Source: Desulfomicrobium baculatum DSM 4028 (GTDB lineage: Bacteria > Desulfobacterota > Desulfovibrionia > Desulfovibrionales > Desulfomicrobiaceae). From it: DNA of 64,000 nucleotides. A model generated the notes under the pieces. That model searched no databases. It was not told where the DNA came from and worked only from the letters and a program-made list of their open reading frames with translations. Position numbers and translations under genes: made by a program. Below, in pieces: positions 22,440 to 33,911 of this stretch. Where the stretch lies: NCBI RefSeq assembly GCF_000023225.1, contig NC_013173.1, positions 3,350,501 to 3,414,500 of the forward strand, given 5' to 3'. Position 1 is the stretch's first letter; the number at the start of each line of letters is the position of its first letter.

Positions 22440-25367
22440 CTACTTTTTGGGACGCCAGTCCACGGGCAGGCGCACGGTCTTTTCCGCCTTGTTGCGGAAA
22501 ATGAGATGCCCATGCCGCAGGCCGTAAAGAAAAAGGTCGCGAGTCACGGCCACATCCTGGCGGCAATAGGCGATGATGTCGGCGATGCGCCCCTGTTTCC
22601 ACCAGGCAAGGGCCTGCATGCCGCTTGCGCTCTTGGCTTCGCCCAGCGTCTCGCGGGCCAGATGGTCCAGGGACAGTCGATAGCCCAGGGTCTCGTGGAT
22701 GCTGCCCAGGATATCCAGGGTGGGCAGGCTCGCAAAGTCAAAACGGCTCAAGCCGCCGAGCACCGCGTAGTCGAACTTGAGAATATTGAAACCCACCACC
22801 ATGTCGAACTCCACCAGGTCCCCGACCAAACGCGGCACGTCCTCCTGCAGGTAGTCACGAAAATCCCCGCTGGCTGAGTCATAGACCACCACGCAACTCA
22901 CCCCCATCAGGTCGGCCCGGTGCCAACCGCCCACCTCCTGGGCCGAACGCCGTGTCTCCAGATCCAGCACCGCAAACCGAAACCCCTCCGGCAGCCCAGC
23001 CCCCTGCGCACGCGCATCCCCGACGGCTTCATTTCCCAACCCCGCCGGAGGGGTCCGGGGGGCATCATGCCCCCCGGCCGCCGGAGGCATTTCCCCATAC
23101 GTCTCAGGCGCGGCCCCGGTCATCACTCCCTCCAGCACCAGCAAGGCCGCGCCCTTGGCGATGGGCCTGTTGCCGGAGCCGCATTTGGGCGAATGCACGC
23201 AGGCCGGACACCCGTTCTCGCACGCACATTGCCGGATCACGCCCATGGCGCGCTCCAGCAATGTCTCGTATTCGGCGTAGGCCTGCTCGGCCAGCCCGCA
23301 TCCGCCGGGCAACCCGTCGTAAATGAACACGGCCGCGGACCCGACCTGGGGATGGAACGGAATGGAGATTCCGCCCAGGTCGTTCCTGTCCGTCATGACC
23401 AAAAGGGGCATCATGCCGATGGCCGCATGCTCCAGGGCATGGATGCCCCCCATGAAATGCGCCATCTCTGCTTCGACCGACCGCCTCACGGACTCCGGAA
23501 TGGCGATCCAGACCCCCCTGGTCTCAAAGACTAGGGGCTCCATATCAAGGGGCACCGTGCCCAGGTTCCGGCCGCCGCGCGTGCTGATGCGGTCGTACCC
23601 CGTGACCTGGTCCGTGACCTTAAGCCGCCCGAGGCTGACCATGGCTCCGAACACGGGCCGGGAGGCGCTCACCTCCACGATCTCCGTGCTCTTCTCGTGC
23701 CGTACGCGGGTGTAGTAGGAGACCTTGGCCCGCCGCGCCTTCGCCATCCCGGTCTGAAGGTCCAGATCGACGACCACGTAGGTCACGCCCCGGTGCAGAT
23801 AGACCGCCCCCGGATGGGTTTCAAGCACCGCGCGAAAACCATCCACCAATCCGATGCGCTCGCCGCTGTCCATGTCCATGATGACCACGGTCGAACCCGT
23901 GCCGCGCAGGGCCACGCCGCGATGAGGCTGTCTGACCTTGGAAAAGAACTCCAGCCCGTCTCGGCTCTGCAGGACTTGTCCGTCGCGCACCAGCTCCGCG
24001 ATGAGTCCCGGATTTTCGCCGACCAATGGATCGTCCGCGTACAGCGAGGCCTCTGCCGCCGCGCACTGCAGGTGCCTGCCGGCGATGACCGGATTGTCCG
24101 GATTGATGACCGCCGGTTCGGGCTTGAGCGCAAAAAACTCATCGGGATGATGCATGAAATACTGATCGAGGGCATCCTCGTGTCCGATCAGGAAGGTCGC
24201 GGCCTCGCGTCCGCCGCGCCCCACCCGGCCCGACCGCTGCAGGCTGGCCATGATGGAGCCGGGGTAACCGACCAGAATGCACACATCGAGCCCGCCGATG
24301 TCGATGCCAAGCTCCAGGGCGCTGGTGGAAACCACGGCCAGCAGCTCTCCGCATGAAAGGCGGGCCTCGATCTCGCGCCGCTCCTCCGGCAAAAAACCGG
24401 CCCGGTAGGCACAGATGCGATCCTTTTCCGGACCATCACGCTCGCCCGCCCACAAGGCGATAAGCTCGGTCATTCGCCGTGATTTGCAATAGACAATAGT
24501 CCGCAAACCCAGTGCCATGGACTCTTGCAACAGGCCAATGGCCTTGCGGGCGGCTCCATCCACGCCGTTTATAAGCAGCATGTGTTTCGGTGGACTGGCG
24601 GCCGTGCCCTCAAGCACCGCGCTCATGGACAATCCGGTCAGGGCGGAAGCCAGCTCCTCGGGGTTGGCGATGGTCGCCGAAGAGCAGACAAAGGTCGGGT
24701 TCGCGCCGTACAAACGGCACAGGCGGATCAGACGGCGAAAAACCCAGGCCATGTGCGAGCCCATGACGCCGCGATAGGTGTGCACTTCGTCCACGACCAC
24801 GAACTTCAGGTTGGCGAAAAATTCCGACCATTTTTCATGGCTGGGCAGAATCCCCAGATGGAGCATGTCCGGGTTGGTGAAGAGGACGTTTGGCGGATTT
24901 TTGCGAATGCGTAAGCGCTGCGAGGCCGTGGTGTCCCCGTCGTAGATGGCCGACGTGGGCGTGGGAAAGATACTTGCGGCCAGGGAGTCCAGGGCCCGGC
25001 GCTGATCCTGGGCCAGGGCCTTCAAGGGAAAGAGATACAGGGCGCGGGTCCGGCGGTCGGCGTGGCAGGCTTCAAGGACGGGCAGATTGTAAATGAGGGA
25101 CTTGCCGCTGGCCGTGGGCGTAGCCACAACCACATGGCTGCCCGCGCGGATCAGATCAACGGCCCGGACCTGATGCTCGTAGAGTTCCCGCACGCCCAGC
25201 AAATCGAGGCCGCGCTGCACCGGGGCCGGCCAGGGCCGCTCGGGGACGGCAAATCGCGGAGCCTGCGGCGGAAAAAAACGACGCCCGGCGATATCCACGG
25301 CCAACCAAGGGGTAGCCTCCACCTTGGCCAGCAACTCGGCAACAGAGGCCTCGCTCATCCCGGACAT
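22440..25367 (-). CDS. MrfA (YprA)-like DEAD/DEAH helicase fused to a DEDD exonuclease (YprB-like)
   Basis: A 975-residue fusion. Residues 1-757 form a superfamily 2 helicase: Walker A ATPTASGKS (82-90), DEVH box (193-196), VSTSALELGIDIGGLD and RSGRVGRGG in the second RecA domain, a DUF1998-like end and a cysteine cluster (714, 716, 720, 723, 729) typical of MrfA. Residues 796-975 are an RNase-H-like exonuclease with DLE (802-804), VGFNILKFDYAVL and YCRQDVAVTRD, i.e. DEDD residues. In Bacillus subtilis these are separate proteins, MrfA and MrfB, in excision repair of mitomycin damage. The low-complexity linker (758-773) is encoded by a dispersed repeat element. Starts four bases after the response regulator gene. 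Confidence 0.9.
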   Translation of the reverse strand: MSGMSEASVAELLAKVEATPWLAVDIAGRRFFPPQAPRFAVPERPWPAPVQRGLDLLGVRELYEHQVRAVDLIRAGSHVVVATPTASGKSLIYNLPVLEACHADRRTRALYLFPLKALAQDQRRALDSLAASIFPTPTSAIYDGDTTASQRLRIRKNPPNVLFTNPDMLHLGILPSHEKWSEFFANLKFVVVDEVHTYRGVMGSHMAWVFRRLIRLCRLYGANPTFVCSSATIANPEELASALTGLSMSAVLEGTAASPPKHMLLINGVDGAARKAIGLLQESMALGLRTIVYCKSRRMTELIALWAGERDGPEKDRICAYRAGFLPEERREIEARLSCGELLAVVSTSALELGIDIGGLDVCILVGYPGSIMASLQRSGRVGRGGREAATFLIGHEDALDQYFMHHPDEFFALKPEPAVINPDNPVIAGRHLQCAAAEASLYADDPLVGENPGLIAELVRDGQVLQSRDGLEFFSKVRQPHRGVALRGTGSTVVIMDMDSGERIGLVDGFRAVLETHPGAVYLHRGVTYVVVDLDLQTGMAKARRAKVSYYTRVRHEKSTEIVEVSASRPVFGAMVSLGRLKVTDQVTGYDRISTRGGRNLGTVPLDMEPLVFETRGVWIAIPESVRRSVEAEMAHFMGGIHALEHAAIGMMPLLVMTDRNDLGGISIPFHPQVGSAAVFIYDGLPGGCGLAEQAYAEYETLLERAMGVIRQCACENGCPACVHSPKCGSGNRPIAKGAALLVLEGVMTGAAPETYGEMPPAAGGHDAPRTPPAGLGNEAVGDARAQGAGLPEGFRFAVLDLETRRSAQEVGGWHRADLMGVSCVVVYDSASGDFRDYLQEDVPRLVGDLVEFDMVVGFNILKFDYAVLGGLSRFDFASLPTLDILGSIHETLGYRLSLDHLARETLGEAKSASGMQALAWWKQGRIADIIAYCRQDVAVTRDLFLYGLRHGHLIFRNKAEKTVRLPVDWRPKK
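23050..23096 (-). repeat. Dispersed palindromic element, copy in the helicase-nuclease linker
   Basis: On the minus strand it begins GGGGAAATGCCTCCGGCGG, then an almost perfect palindrome (11-base arms CCGGGGGGCAT around one base), then ACCCC. The first 19 bases match the copy after purL (59669) with a single C/T difference. It is translated in frame as a Pro/Ala/Gly-rich linker. Confidence 0.75.
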
Positions 25368-25371
25368 GCTC

Positions 25372-26748
<1,377 letters not shown>

Positions 26749-26760
26749 GTAGAATACCCG

Positions 26761-28197
26761 CTAGCAATGCTCGGAAAAAACCACCAAGGCTTCGGCCCCA
26801 CCGTGGGGACCGTTCCTGAGGATCATTTCCGCGCCGTGAATCTGAAAAATGGAACTTGTTATGGCAAGGCCAAGGCCCGTGCCCGTATCCTTGGTCGTGA
26901 AAAAAGGCTCGACGTAGCGGTCCAGTTGCTTGGAGTCGAAGCCGGTGCCGGTGTCCTGCACCAGCACGGCCATCTGACCCTCATGACAGACCGGCATGAT
27001 GCGCACCTGCCCGCCATCGTCGCAGGCCTGGATTGCGTTGCTGATCAGGTTGTAAAAACCGCGATACAAGAGATCCCGGTCTCCCTGGACCACATAACCC
27101 TCCGTCAGCGAGCTTTCCACCGCCACCCCGTGCTCCTGCCCCTCCTGGGTCAAAAATCCCACGGCGTGGCGCACGACCTTCTCCAGATCGACATCTTCCA
27201 GGGACGGCTGGCGCGGCCTCGCATAGTCAAGAAAATCGTTTACGGTCTGGCTCAAGCGCTTGGACTCGTGGAAAATGGCCTCCAGCATCTTCACATTGGC
27301 TCCGCCTTCGGCCTTTTGCCGTTTGAGCAAAAGTTCCGCGCTGCTGCGGATGATGCCCAGCGGATTGCGGATTTCATGCGCGATGCTGGCCACCATGCGC
27401 CCCATGGAGGCCAGTTTTTCGTTCTGGAGCAATTCCTTTTCCAGACGATCCTTGTCCCGCAGCCTTTCGTCGAGCACGCGGTCGGCCTTGCGGATGAGAA
27501 AAAAGATGAGTCCGTAAAGGGCGGCAGAGCCCATGAACGTGGTCAGGATGATGAGCCGCTGCAGATGCAGCACGGTTTCATAATCGCTGGTGATGTCCTG
27601 GGTTAATTCGAGAATGCCCAGAAGCGGCCCGGGCTGATCCCGGAAACGCAGATCTCGCTCGGCTCTCAGCGGATACACCGTGCGCAGCACCACGTCCCCG
27701 TCTTCGAGATTGATGCCGACAAGCACGTCCCAGATGCTTAAAGAGTTCAGCAACTCAAAGCTGATCTTGCCGCTGTCTATTGCCGCCTGCACGGCCTCGC
27801 CGCCCAATTCGTTGTTCCCGACCTGTTTGACATCGGTGCTGAAAGCGACCTCGTTCTGCTCGTCGTAGATACGCAGATCAAGCACATGAAAGGAGTGGAT
27901 GGTCGATTCGATGACCTGCGCCAAGCGTTCGTACTGATCGTTGCGTTTGAGCTCCACCCGCCCGAAGCCGAGCACCACCGGCAAGGTGAAACGTCTGTAG
28001 ATCTGATGATTGAGGTTCTCGGCCAATAGCCTGGCGAACGCCTGATTTTTCTTCAGCAGGGCGCTCTTGGCGTAATTGGTCATGAACACCGACATGAGAC
28101 TGCTGGACGCCAGAATCAGCACCAGCGTGCTGATGGACAAAAATTTTACCAGTTGGAAAGGATGGGCCGGATCTACGCGAAAGGGATTGAGCTTCAT
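26761..28197 (-). CDS. Membrane sensor histidine kinase
   Basis: About 478 residues. A first membrane helix (FLSISTLVLILASSSLMSVF), a periplasmic sensor of about 180 residues (contains FSTDVKQVGNNELGG), a second helix (LIILTTFMGSAALYGLIFFL) and a cytoplasmic kinase: H-box ASIAHEIRNPLG, N-box NLISNAIQACDDGG, G1 DTGTGF and G2 GTGLGLAI. It should phosphorylate the adjacent NtrC-type regulator. The start is uncertain: ATG 28197 has only a weak upstream site, and ATG 28257 would add 20 residues and cover a palindrome at 28234-28252. Confidence 0.9.
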   Translation of the reverse strand: MKLNPFRVDPAHPFQLVKFLSISTLVLILASSSLMSVFMTNYAKSALLKKNQAFARLLAENLNHQIYRRFTLPVVLGFGRVELKRNDQYERLAQVIESTIHSFHVLDLRIYDEQNEVAFSTDVKQVGNNELGGEAVQAAIDSGKISFELLNSLSIWDVLVGINLEDGDVVLRTVYPLRAERDLRFRDQPGPLLGILELTQDITSDYETVLHLQRLIILTTFMGSAALYGLIFFLIRKADRVLDERLRDKDRLEKELLQNEKLASMGRMVASIAHEIRNPLGIIRSSAELLLKRQKAEGGANVKMLEAIFHESKRLSQTVNDFLDYARPRQPSLEDVDLEKVVRHAVGFLTQEGQEHGVAVESSLTEGYVVQGDRDLLYRGFYNLISNAIQACDDGGQVRIMPVCHEGQMAVLVQDTGTGFDSKQLDRYVEPFFTTKDTGTGLGLAITSSIFQIHGAEMILRNGPHGGAEALVVFSEHC

Positions 28198-28233
28198 GCT
28201 TTGGCCGAGGTCAAAAATGTGGAAGAGCGAATG

Positions 28234-28252
28234 CCGGGGCTCGCAGCCCCGG
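28234..28252. repeat. Short perfect inverted repeat between pgi and the kinase gene
   Basis: Eight-base arms CCGGGGCT / AGCCCCGG around three bases. No T-run follows on either strand, so it is not a standard terminator; it could be an RNA processing or pausing hairpin ahead of the kinase gene. Confidence 0.6.
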
Positions 28253-28270
28253 GACATCTTGTGTTAGGTT

Positions 28271-29896
28271 CTACGATGTGCGCCGGTCAAGACAGTAACG
28301 GATGAGGCCCAGGGTCGACGCATCGTGTCCGGCCACCTTCCCGCCGCGAAGTTCCGGCAGAATCACCCCCGCCAGTTGCTTGCCCAGCTCCACGCCCATC
28401 TGATCAAAGGAATTGATCCCCCAGATAACGCCCTGCACGAAAATCTTGTGCTCGTACATGGAGATCAGGCTACCGAGCACGCGCGGGGTGAGGCGTTCAT
28501 AGACCAGCGAGTTGCTCGGTCGGTTGCCGGGAAATGCCTTGTGCGGGGCCAGCGCCTCCCGGGCCTCGGGCGCGAGGCTCGCCAGCTCCCCTTCGGCCTC
28601 GGCCAGGGTGCGGCCACGCATGAGGGCCTCGGTCTGGGCCAGAAAATTGGCCAGCAGGATAGTGTGATGCTCGCCAACCTCATGCAGCGGATTGACCGCG
28701 ACCAGAAAATCGCAGGGTACGACCGTCGTGCCCTGATGCAAGAGCTGGTAAAAGGCATGCTGGCCGTTGGTGCCGGGTTCGCCCCACAGGATCGGGCCAG
28801 TGGCGTAGGTCACGGGCCGCCCATCCCGGGTCACGCCCTTGCCGTTGCTCTCCATGTCCGCCTGCTGCAGATACGCGGGCAACAGCGCCAGATATTGATC
28901 ATAAGGCAGCACGGCATGGGCCTCAAGACCGTAAAAGTTGCGGTACCACACACCCAGGAGTGCCAGGAGTACGGGGATATTCTGTTCAAAGGGCGTTGTG
29001 CGGAAATGCCTGTCCATCTCCCTGGCACCGGCCAGAAGTTCGCGAAAATTCTCCATGCCCACGGCCAGGGCGATGGACATGCCGATACAGGACCACAGGG
29101 AGTAGCGCCCCCCGACCCAGTCCCAGAAGGCGAACATGTTGGCCGGGTCGATGCCGAAGTCTTTGACAGCGGGCTCATTGGTGGACAAGGCCACGAAATG
29201 CTTGGCCACGTCGGCCTGCGCCGCGCCGCTTCCAAGGAACCAGTCGCGGGCGGTGTGCGCGTTGGTCAGGGTCTCCTGGGTGGTGAAGGTCTTGGAGGCG
29301 ATGATGAAAAGCGTGCTCTCGGGGCGAACCCTGCCCAGCACCTGAGCGATGTGCGTGCCGTCGATGTTGGACACGAAATGAAAATTCAGGTCGGGCTGAC
29401 GGTAGTAGTCAAGCGCCGCCGTGACCATGCGCGGCCCCAGGTCCGAACCGCCGATGCCGATGTTGACCACGTCCGTTATACGCTCGCCCGTGCAGCCTTT
29501 CCATTCGCCGGAGCGGACCTTGGCCGTGAAAACCTCCATCTGGTCCAGTACCGCTTGCACCTGCTCGACCACGTTCACCCCGTCAACGAGAATGGGCTGC
29601 TCCGCATCCGCCCGCAGAGCCACATGCAGTACGGCCCGATTCTCCGTGGTGTTGATCCGCGTCCCGGAAAACATGGCCTCGATCCGCCCGGCCACGTCGG
29701 CCTCGCCGGCCAGATCAAAAAGCAGGTTCATGGTCGTGTCCGTGACCCTGTTCTTGGAATAATCCAGAAAAAGACCGGCGCCTTCCGCTGAAAAACGATC
29801 GAAACGGCCCGGATCGCGCTCGAAAAGCTCCCGCATGGGGACCAGGTCCGAGACGTGTTCGCGCAAAGCTTTCCAAGGAGCGGACTGGTCAATCAC
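28271..29896 (-). CDS. pgi: Glucose-6-phosphate isomerase
   Basis: Interconverts glucose-6-phosphate and fructose-6-phosphate in glycolysis/gluconeogenesis. The 541 residues are near the E. coli length (549) and show [13 protein letters not shown], the [13 protein letters not shown] phosphate loop, the [12 protein letters not shown] block and the C-terminal active-site Lys region. Start GTG 29896 has GGAGG six bases upstream. It lies 13 bases after the aminotransferase gene in the same direction, likely co-transcribed. Confidence 0.96.
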   Translation of the reverse strand: MIDQSAPWKALREHVSDLVPMRELFERDPGRFDRFSAEGAGLFLDYSKNRVTDTTMNLLFDLAGEADVAGRIEAMFSGTRINTTENRAVLHVALRADAEQPILVDGVNVVEQVQAVLDQMEVFTAKVRSGEWKGCTGERITDVVNIGIGGSDLGPRMVTAALDYYRQPDLNFHFVSNIDGTHIAQVLGRVRPESTLFIIASKTFTTQETLTNAHTARDWFLGSGAAQADVAKHFVALSTNEPAVKDFGIDPANMFAFWDWVGGRYSLWSCIGMSIALAVGMENFRELLAGAREMDRHFRTTPFEQNIPVLLALLGVWYRNFYGLEAHAVLPYDQYLALLPAYLQQADMESNGKGVTRDGRPVTYATGPILWGEPGTNGQHAFYQLLHQGTTVVPCDFLVAVNPLHEVGEHHTILLANFLAQTEALMRGRTLAEAEGELASLAPEAREALAPHKAFPGNRPSNSLVYERLTPRVLGSLISMYEHKIFVQGVIWGINSFDQMGVELGKQLAGVILPELRGGKVAGHDASTLGLIRYCLDRRTS

Positions 29897-29909
29897 AGGA
29901 AACCTCCGG

Positions 29910-31091
29910 TCATTTTTTCAAACTGTGCAGAACCTGGCCGATCCTGTCCAGGCAACCGGACAGGGTTTCGTCATCGAGCGCATAGGAAATACGGATGCAG
30001 CGGTCATCGCCAAAGGCCGCGCCAGGCACCAGGGCCACGCCGGCCTTGTCCAGCAATAGCCCGCACAGGGCCGTGGAATCCGGCACTTCGGGCGTGTAAT
30101 ACCAATCCACCTGCGGAAACAGGTAGAACGCCCCGGCCGGCTCCGGACAGACCACATGCCCCCAGGACCGGATCTTGGACAGCCCGAGGTCGCGGCGACG
30201 CACAAAGGCTTCGCGCATGGGGGTCAGACATTCCCATCCGCCGGTCAGGGCCGCCAGGGCCGCCTTCTGGGCGATGGAGCAGATGTTGGATGTGGACTGG
30301 CCCTGAATCTTGGTCATGGCCTTGATCAGGTCCGCATGGGCCAAGGTGTAGCCAACCCGCCAGCCGGTCATGGCGAAGCTCTTGGCCAGGCCGTTGGCCA
30401 CGGCGAAATTTTCGGGATAGCGCTGCCACCAGGGAGCCAGGGAAGCGGGCTTTGCCGGAGCGTAAACCAGCTGGTCGTAAATTTCATCGGAAATGACAAA
30501 AACGCCCTTGTCCACGGCCCAGGCCGCTATGGCATCAAGCTGCGCCTGGGTGTAATGGCAGCCCGTGGGGTTTGAGGGCGTGTTCATGATCAGGCAGCGA
30601 GTGCGCGGTGTGCGAACCGCTTCCAGCTGCTCCACGCTGACCAGGAAATTGTTCTGCGGCTCCGTGGTCACGAAAACGGACACGCCGTCGGCCAGCTGCA
30701 CCAAGGCAGGATAGCTGACCCAATACGGCGCGGGGATGATGACTTCGTCGCCCGGGTCAAGCAGCACCTGAAACAGGTTGTAGAGGCTCTGTTTGCCGCC
30801 GTTGGTCACGACGACATTCTCCATGGCCGCGTCCACGCCGTAAAACGTCTTGAAATACCCGGCCACGGCCGTGCGCAACTCAGGGATGCCCGGTACGGGA
30901 GTGTAGCGGGTGAAGCCCTCGTCCATGGCGATCTTGGCCGCATCGCAGACATGTTCGGGGGTGCGGAAATCGGGCTCGCCCACGGCCAGGCTGACAATCT
31001 GCCGTCCTGCGGCGCGCAGCTCCTGGGCCTTGGTGTTGATGGTCAGGGTCGCGGAAGGCTTGATCCTGGTAATGCGTTGCGCCAGCTTCAT
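29910..31091 (-). CDS. aspC: Class I aminotransferase (aspartate aminotransferase type)
   Basis: A 393-residue PLP enzyme of fold type I, subgroup I-gamma like thermophile Asp[12 protein letters not shown] near the N-terminus is typical, NTPSNPTG carries the Asn that contacts [13 protein letters not shown] the Asp/Tyr pair, and [15 protein letters not shown] the Schiff-base lysine. Substrate (aspartate, possibly also prephenate) cannot be fixed from sequence. GGAGA precedes ATG 31091. Confidence 0.9.
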   Translation of the reverse strand: MKLAQRITRIKPSATLTINTKAQELRAAGRQIVSLAVGEPDFRTPEHVCDAAKIAMDEGFTRYTPVPGIPELRTAVAGYFKTFYGVDAAMENVVVTNGGKQSLYNLFQVLLDPGDEVIIPAPYWVSYPALVQLADGVSVFVTTEPQNNFLVSVEQLEAVRTPRTRCLIMNTPSNPTGCHYTQAQLDAIAAWAVDKGVFVISDEIYDQLVYAPAKPASLAPWWQRYPENFAVANGLAKSFAMTGWRVGYTLAHADLIKAMTKIQGQSTSNICSIAQKAALAALTGGWECLTPMREAFVRRRDLGLSKIRSWGHVVCPEPAGAFYLFPQVDWYYTPEVPDSTALCGLLLDKAGVALVPGAAFGDDRCIRISYALDDETLSGCLDRIGQVLHSLKK

Positions 31092-31134
31092 TGTCGTGAT
31101 GTCTCCATTGGGACGTTTGGTGTGTGAATGAAGG

Positions 31135-31980
31135 TCAGATTACCGCGTTGGCCACATGATCTTCCATCGCGATTTCCAGTTCCGCCAGGATGATGTCGGA
31201 CAGCCCCAGAATCCCGGCCTCGCTACTGGTGACAAGGATCAGGTCGGGGTCCTGGCGCAGGCCGATGCCTATCTTCCTGCACACAAGATTGGCCAGCCGC
31301 ACCAGAACCAGCAGGGTGTTGCCCTGGTCATAATCCCGGCGATGATGATCCCGGCAGACATGACAGTAGGATTCGGGCAGATTCCATTTTTCGAGCAACA
31401 AAAAACCGCATTCGGGGTGCATGGTTTCGACGAATTCATCGGCTGCGGTTTTGGTGATCCTGGGCGCGTCCTTGTCTTTCTCGCCCACCGAAACCAGGGC
31501 TTTCAAAACAAGGAGCTTGCCCACGTCGTGAATGAGTCCGGCGATGAAAGCCTCGGGGACGAGCTCGACGTGGTCGCAACGCCTGGCCAGCCACTGGGCG
31601 CCGAAAGCGCAGGCGACGGAATGTTTCCACAAGGTGGCCGTGTATTGCTGCACGAACGGGTTGCGGGAGCTGTAGTTCTTGCGCTGCGTGGTCACCATCA
31701 CGCTATTGACCACCTCGCGCAGGCCGATGCGCACCACGGCGTCCTGAATCCGGCTGACTTTCTTGATGCCGCGAAAAAAAGAGGAATTGGCGACTTTGAG
31801 CACTTCCGCCGCGAGCACTTGGTCCTGGGCAATGTAACTGATGACCTTGTCGGTGTCCGGGTCGGCCTTGGTCGCCTCCTGGTGCACCAGAAGGGCCGTG
31901 CGATCGAAAACAGGCAGGTCGCTGCCGGGTTCATCCAGAAACTCCCGCACGCGGTCATGAATAGAGGCAATTTCAAACAT
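31135..31980 (-). CDS. HDOD-domain signalling protein
   Basis: A 281-residue protein with one HDOD domain (DTDKVISYIAQDQVLAAEVL, VANSSFFRG, RIQDAVVRIGL, FIAGLIHDVGKLLVL). HDOD is an HD-like fold of regulatory, mostly non-catalytic role; here an HDxGK motif is retained, which is more than many HDOD proteins keep. It follows the GspE gene by two bases (GGAG seven bases before ATG), with PilZ further upstream, so it belongs to a signalling and secretion/pilus operon. Confidence 0.88.
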   Translation of the reverse strand: MFEIASIHDRVREFLDEPGSDLPVFDRTALLVHQEATKADPDTDKVISYIAQDQVLAAEVLKVANSSFFRGIKKVSRIQDAVVRIGLREVVNSVMVTTQRKNYSSRNPFVQQYTATLWKHSVACAFGAQWLARRCDHVELVPEAFIAGLIHDVGKLLVLKALVSVGEKDKDAPRITKTAADEFVETMHPECGFLLLEKWNLPESYCHVCRDHHRRDYDQGNTLLVLVRLANLVCRKIGIGLRQDPDLILVTSSEAGILGLSDIILAELEIAMEDHVANAVI

Positions 31981-31982
31981 TC

Positions 31983-33893
31983 CTAGACTCCGAGTATCCG
32001 TCGCAAATCGGCCAGAGGCCGGGGTTTCTGGACCCGAGGCAAGGTCCTCAAGACCTCTTCCACCGTGGTCATTCCAATCGCCGCCTTGGTGATCCCGTCT
32101 TCCATCAGGGAAATCATGCCGGCCTTCTCCACGCTGATCACGCGCAGCTCATGAGTCGTCTTGCGCTGCAACACCGCATCCCGAATAAAGACTTCCGGAA
32201 TGAGCATCTCATACACGGCCAGACGGCCCTTGTACCCGCTGTGCCTGCAGGCCGCACACCCCCGCCCCTTGCGGAACTCGGCGCCGGCCAGATCGCCGTA
32301 GGTGCAGCCCATCCGCCGAAGCTGACTCAGGTCGGGCTGATAGGGAACCGCGCAATGCGGGCAGACCCGTCGCACCAGTCGCTGCGAGAGAATGCAGGAC
32401 AGGGTCGAGGAAACCAGAAACGGCTCGATGTCCATATCCAGCAGGCGAACCAGGGCGCCGATGCTGTCCTCGGTGTGAAAGGTCGTCAGCACCTTATGTC
32501 CGGTCAAGGCGGTCTGAATGCACATCTCCGCCGAAAAATGGTCGCGCACCTCGCCGATGACCACAATATCCGGATCCTGGCGGACGATGTGCTTCAGCGT
32601 CTCCTCGAAGGTCAGGCCAATGGAGGGCATGATGGAGCATTGCCCAATCCCGCGCACCTTGTATTCCACCGGATCCTCGGCCGTGATGATGCTCACTTCT
32701 GGCCGGTTCAGATAATTGATGCAGCTGTACACCGTGGTCGACTTGCCGGAACCTGTGGGCCCGGTGACCATGATGACCCCGGACGGCGCGTCCAGGGCCT
32801 CGTCCATGAACCGGCTGAGCATGCCCGGAAGCATTCCCAGCTCGTGCATGGGCAACAGCTCTTCCTGATTCTTCAGCAGGCGCATGACGATCTGTTCGCC
32901 GTACACCGTGACGTAGAAGGACATGCGCAGGTCGATCTGCACGCCCATGTGATTAAAAATGAGCCGCCCGTCCTGATGCCGCCGCTTCTCCGCGATGTCC
33001 GCGCCGCACATGATCTTGAAACGGCTGACCAGCGGAGCCACCGCGCCGATGGGATAATCGCGGAAATGGACCATGACGCCGTCTTCGCGAAAACGGACCC
33101 GCAGCCGGTCGGCCATGGGCTCGACGTGAATGTCGCTGGCCCCGCGCTTGAACGCGGCCAGCACGATGGAATTGGCGATCTCGACGATGTTCAGGCGGTT
33201 CAAGTCCGCCCCGTTGCCGATGCGCAGCTCTTCCTTGCGCTTGCTCAGCACGTCGTCGAGCTGACTGACCCGCGTAATGCAGACGACAATGTTCTTGCCG
33301 AAATAGTCCCGCGCCGCATCCAGGCTGCGCGGATCCAGCGGATCGACAAAGGCGATCCGCACCGCGCCATCAGGCTGCATGTCGAAAGGCACAAAGCGGT
33401 ACTGTTCGTAATACTCCACGGGACCACGGCTCATCAGTCCGGGGTCCGGCTCTTTGGCCGTCAGCTCCAGGATCGGCAATCCGAGCTGCATGGCCAGTAT
33501 TTCCGTCAGTTTCTCGTCAGCCAGAAATTTATGCTGGATGAGGATGTCGCCGAGCTTCTGCTGCCGCCCGCCCTGCAGCTGCAAATCCAGGGCGCGGTTG
33601 AGCTCCTCGTCCGTCAAATAGCCCAAACCGTTCAGCAGGTCGCCGATGCGCAGTTCGCCCTGATTGCGGCGAACGGTTTGGCGGATGTTTTCATCCGTGA
33701 CATACCCAAGCTCCCGCACGACCTCGCACAGCGGCTTGCTCATATGCAGCTTGGAGGAGACCCGCCGCGCGTATTGCGCCTGCTGGATGGTCAGATGCCC
33801 CTCGCGGATCAAAAGCTGGATAATGGGCTTGAAGACCTCTTCGTTGCCCGCGCCGTTACCGTTGCCGGTATCCAGATCACGATCCTGGCTCAT
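31983..33893 (-). CDS. GspE/PilB-family ATPase with N-terminal MshEN domains
   Basis: A 636-residue secretion or pilus-assembly ATPase. The N-terminal 170 residues contain MshEN-type cyclic-di-GMP binding motifs (RIGDLLNGLGYLTDEELNRA, then KLGDILIQHKFLADEKLTEI). The core has Walker A GPTGSGKSTT, Asp box AEDPVEYKVRGIGQ, Walker B GEVRDHF, His box and a zinc site CPHC...CAAC. No gspD, gspF, pilin or pilQ is in this window, so it may serve a distant apparatus. It is encoded between PilZ and HDOD genes. GGAGG lies five bases before ATG 33893. Confidence 0.93.
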   Translation of the reverse strand: MSQDRDLDTGNGNGAGNEEVFKPIIQLLIREGHLTIQQAQYARRVSSKLHMSKPLCEVVRELGYVTDENIRQTVRRNQGELRIGDLLNGLGYLTDEELNRALDLQLQGGRQQKLGDILIQHKFLADEKLTEILAMQLGLPILELTAKEPDPGLMSRGPVEYYEQYRFVPFDMQPDGAVRIAFVDPLDPRSLDAARDYFGKNIVVCITRVSQLDDVLSKRKEELRIGNGADLNRLNIVEIANSIVLAAFKRGASDIHVEPMADRLRVRFREDGVMVHFRDYPIGAVAPLVSRFKIMCGADIAEKRRHQDGRLIFNHMGVQIDLRMSFYVTVYGEQIVMRLLKNQEELLPMHELGMLPGMLSRFMDEALDAPSGVIMVTGPTGSGKSTTVYSCINYLNRPEVSIITAEDPVEYKVRGIGQCSIMPSIGLTFEETLKHIVRQDPDIVVIGEVRDHFSAEMCIQTALTGHKVLTTFHTEDSIGALVRLLDMDIEPFLVSSTLSCILSQRLVRRVCPHCAVPYQPDLSQLRRMGCTYGDLAGAEFRKGRGCAACRHSGYKGRLAVYEMLIPEVFIRDAVLQRKTTHELRVISVEKAGMISLMEDGITKAAIGMTTVEEVLRTLPRVQKPRPLADLRRILGV

Positions 33894-33911
33894 GCATGCC
33901 TCCGCGCGGAA

